Assembly (NCBI GenBank): GCA_002733765.1
Contig: NVWU01000019.1
Coordinates: 515 to 64,514 of the forward strand
Direction: 5' to 3'
Length of the DNA stretch: 64,000 nt
Source: Colwellia sp.
GTDB lineage: Bacteria; Pseudomonadota; Gammaproteobacteria; Enterobacterales; Alteromonadaceae
Positions within the stretch are counted from its first letter, which is position 1. The number at the start of each line of letters is the position of its first letter. The notes beneath the pieces were generated by a model that worked only from the letters and a program-made list of their open reading frames with translations, did not search any database and was not told the origin of the DNA. Of the stretch, positions 63,405-64,000 are shown piece by piece. Position numbers and translations under genes: made by a program.

Positions 63405-64000
63405 ATGGTAGCGAATCATGGTCTGTTAAAAGGCATGAATCCAGTTACAACGCTTATATCAATGGCTATAATTGCGCTGTTTGTTTTGGGCGGTGTATTT
63501 TTCACTGAACAATCAGCGGCGTTATTTACGGCGGTATCTGGTTGGATATTGGCTTATCTTAAATGGTATTATATTGGCATTGTTGCAATGTTTTTGTTTT
63601 TCTGTATCTGGTTGGCATTTAGTCGCTATGGTAATTTGCGCCTAGGTGATGATGACTCTAGACCTGAGTACAGTAATTTCTCATGGTTTTCAATGTTATT
63701 TAGTGCGGGAATGGGCATAGGTTTAGTGTTCTGGTCTATTGCTGAGCCTATTTACCACTTTCAAAGTAATCCATTTATTACCGAAGGATTAACGCCGGAA
63801 GCAGCGCAAGTTGCAATGCGCCTAACCTTTTTCCATTGGGGACTTCATCCATGGGCAATTTATGTGGTTGTTGGCTTGTCGTTGTCTTATTTTTCTTATA
63901 GAAAGAAACTACCTTTGACCATCCGCTCTGCACTTTACCCATTAATTGGTGATAAAATGTACGGTCCAATTGGACATGCGGTTGATATACTAGCTGTATT
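63405..64000 (+). CDS. BCCT family betaine/choline/carnitine transporter, N-terminal part
   Basis: Sodium- or proton-coupled importer; 198 codons lie in the window and the gene continues beyond it. The ATG follows AAAGGTGG. The first segments read MNPVTTLISMAIIALFVLGG, then a DUF-like LGDDDSRPEYSNFSWFSMLF and the unwound helix GMGIGLVFWSIAEPIYHF, the substrate and sodium site of BetP-type carriers. It lies downstream of the betaine demethylase genes, so glycine betaine is the likely cargo. Short N-terminus without the long BetP sensory extension. Confidence 0.93.
   Translation, partial: MVANHGLLKGMNPVTTLISMAIIALFVLGGVFFTEQSAALFTAVSGWILAYLKWYYIGIVAMFLFFCIWLAFSRYGNLRLGDDDSRPEYSNFSWFSMLFSAGMGIGLVFWSIAEPIYHFQSNPFITEGLTPEAAQVAMRLTFFHWGLHPWAIYVVVGLSLSYFSYRKKLPLTIRSALYPLIGDKMYGPIGHAVDILAV

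Noticed and set aside
1-64000. CRISPR arrays, tRNA or rRNA genes
   Set aside because: No repeated 25-40 base units with spacers and no tRNA cloverleaf or rRNA sequence noticed on either strand by reading; a tRNAscan or Infernal run would be decisive.

Overview
The window is AT-rich DNA from a marine gammaproteobacterium. Protein styles (PQQ dehydrogenase/Ped-type cluster, Colwellia/Thalassotalea-like housekeeping genes, IS200, ISAs1, IS91 and IS1595 remnants) point to the Alteromonadales, most likely a Colwelliaceae relative; this is inference from sequence style, not a database match.

Layout. 1-1.7 kb: end of an IS91-like element with a coupled tyrosine recombinase. 2-3 kb: prolyl aminopeptidase. 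3-10.3 kb: a quinoprotein alcohol-oxidation cluster (ABC-2 exporter, beta-propeller and binding proteins on the minus strand; cytochrome c550 PedF, a binding protein and a PQQ alcohol dehydrogenase with the Asp-x-Asp lanthanide signature on the plus strand). 10.4-12.7 kb: YgiQ radical SAM protein. 12.7-14.4 kb: gene graveyard (flavin reductase and DHA2 transporter remnants). 14.5-18.7 kb: TRAP transporter and an IclR regulator.

19.9-48.2 kb is the striking part: an apparently complete route for an alicyclic acid. A BadR-like MarR regulator faces badH-badI, followed by aliB-aliA, in what I recall as the Rhodopseudomonas palustris order (cyclohexanecarboxylate to pimeloyl-CoA). A PimF/thiolase/CoA-ligase operon that also carries thioesterases and EtfBA, and a divergent operon of three acyl-CoA dehydrogenases including a PimC/PimD-like pair, would take pimeloyl-CoA to glutaryl-CoA. 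A glutaryl-CoA dehydrogenase finishes to crotonyl-CoA. A DcaP-like porin, an unassigned polytopic transporter and the TRAP system could feed it. The badK (cyclohexenecarboxyl-CoA hydratase) gene is missing; its expected slot holds a truncated SDR start and insertion debris. A recurring palindrome of the form TTCYGC-N3-GCRGAA sits upstream of several of these units and may be the operator of the IclR protein. The block is scarred by an intact ISAs1 element with an 8-bp target duplication, two dead IS200-type elements, an IS481-like remnant and several broken catabolic genes, which suggests horizontal assembly.

48.7-51.6 kb: LysR regulator, HCCA-isomerase-like protein, a broken acyl-CoA ligase and a TSUP exporter. 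51.9-64 kb: glycine betaine catabolism: BCCT transporter (cut by the window end), GbcA and GbcB demethylase, tetrameric sarcosine oxidase SoxBDAG, GlyA and PurU. The dimethylglycine demethylation step is not in the window.
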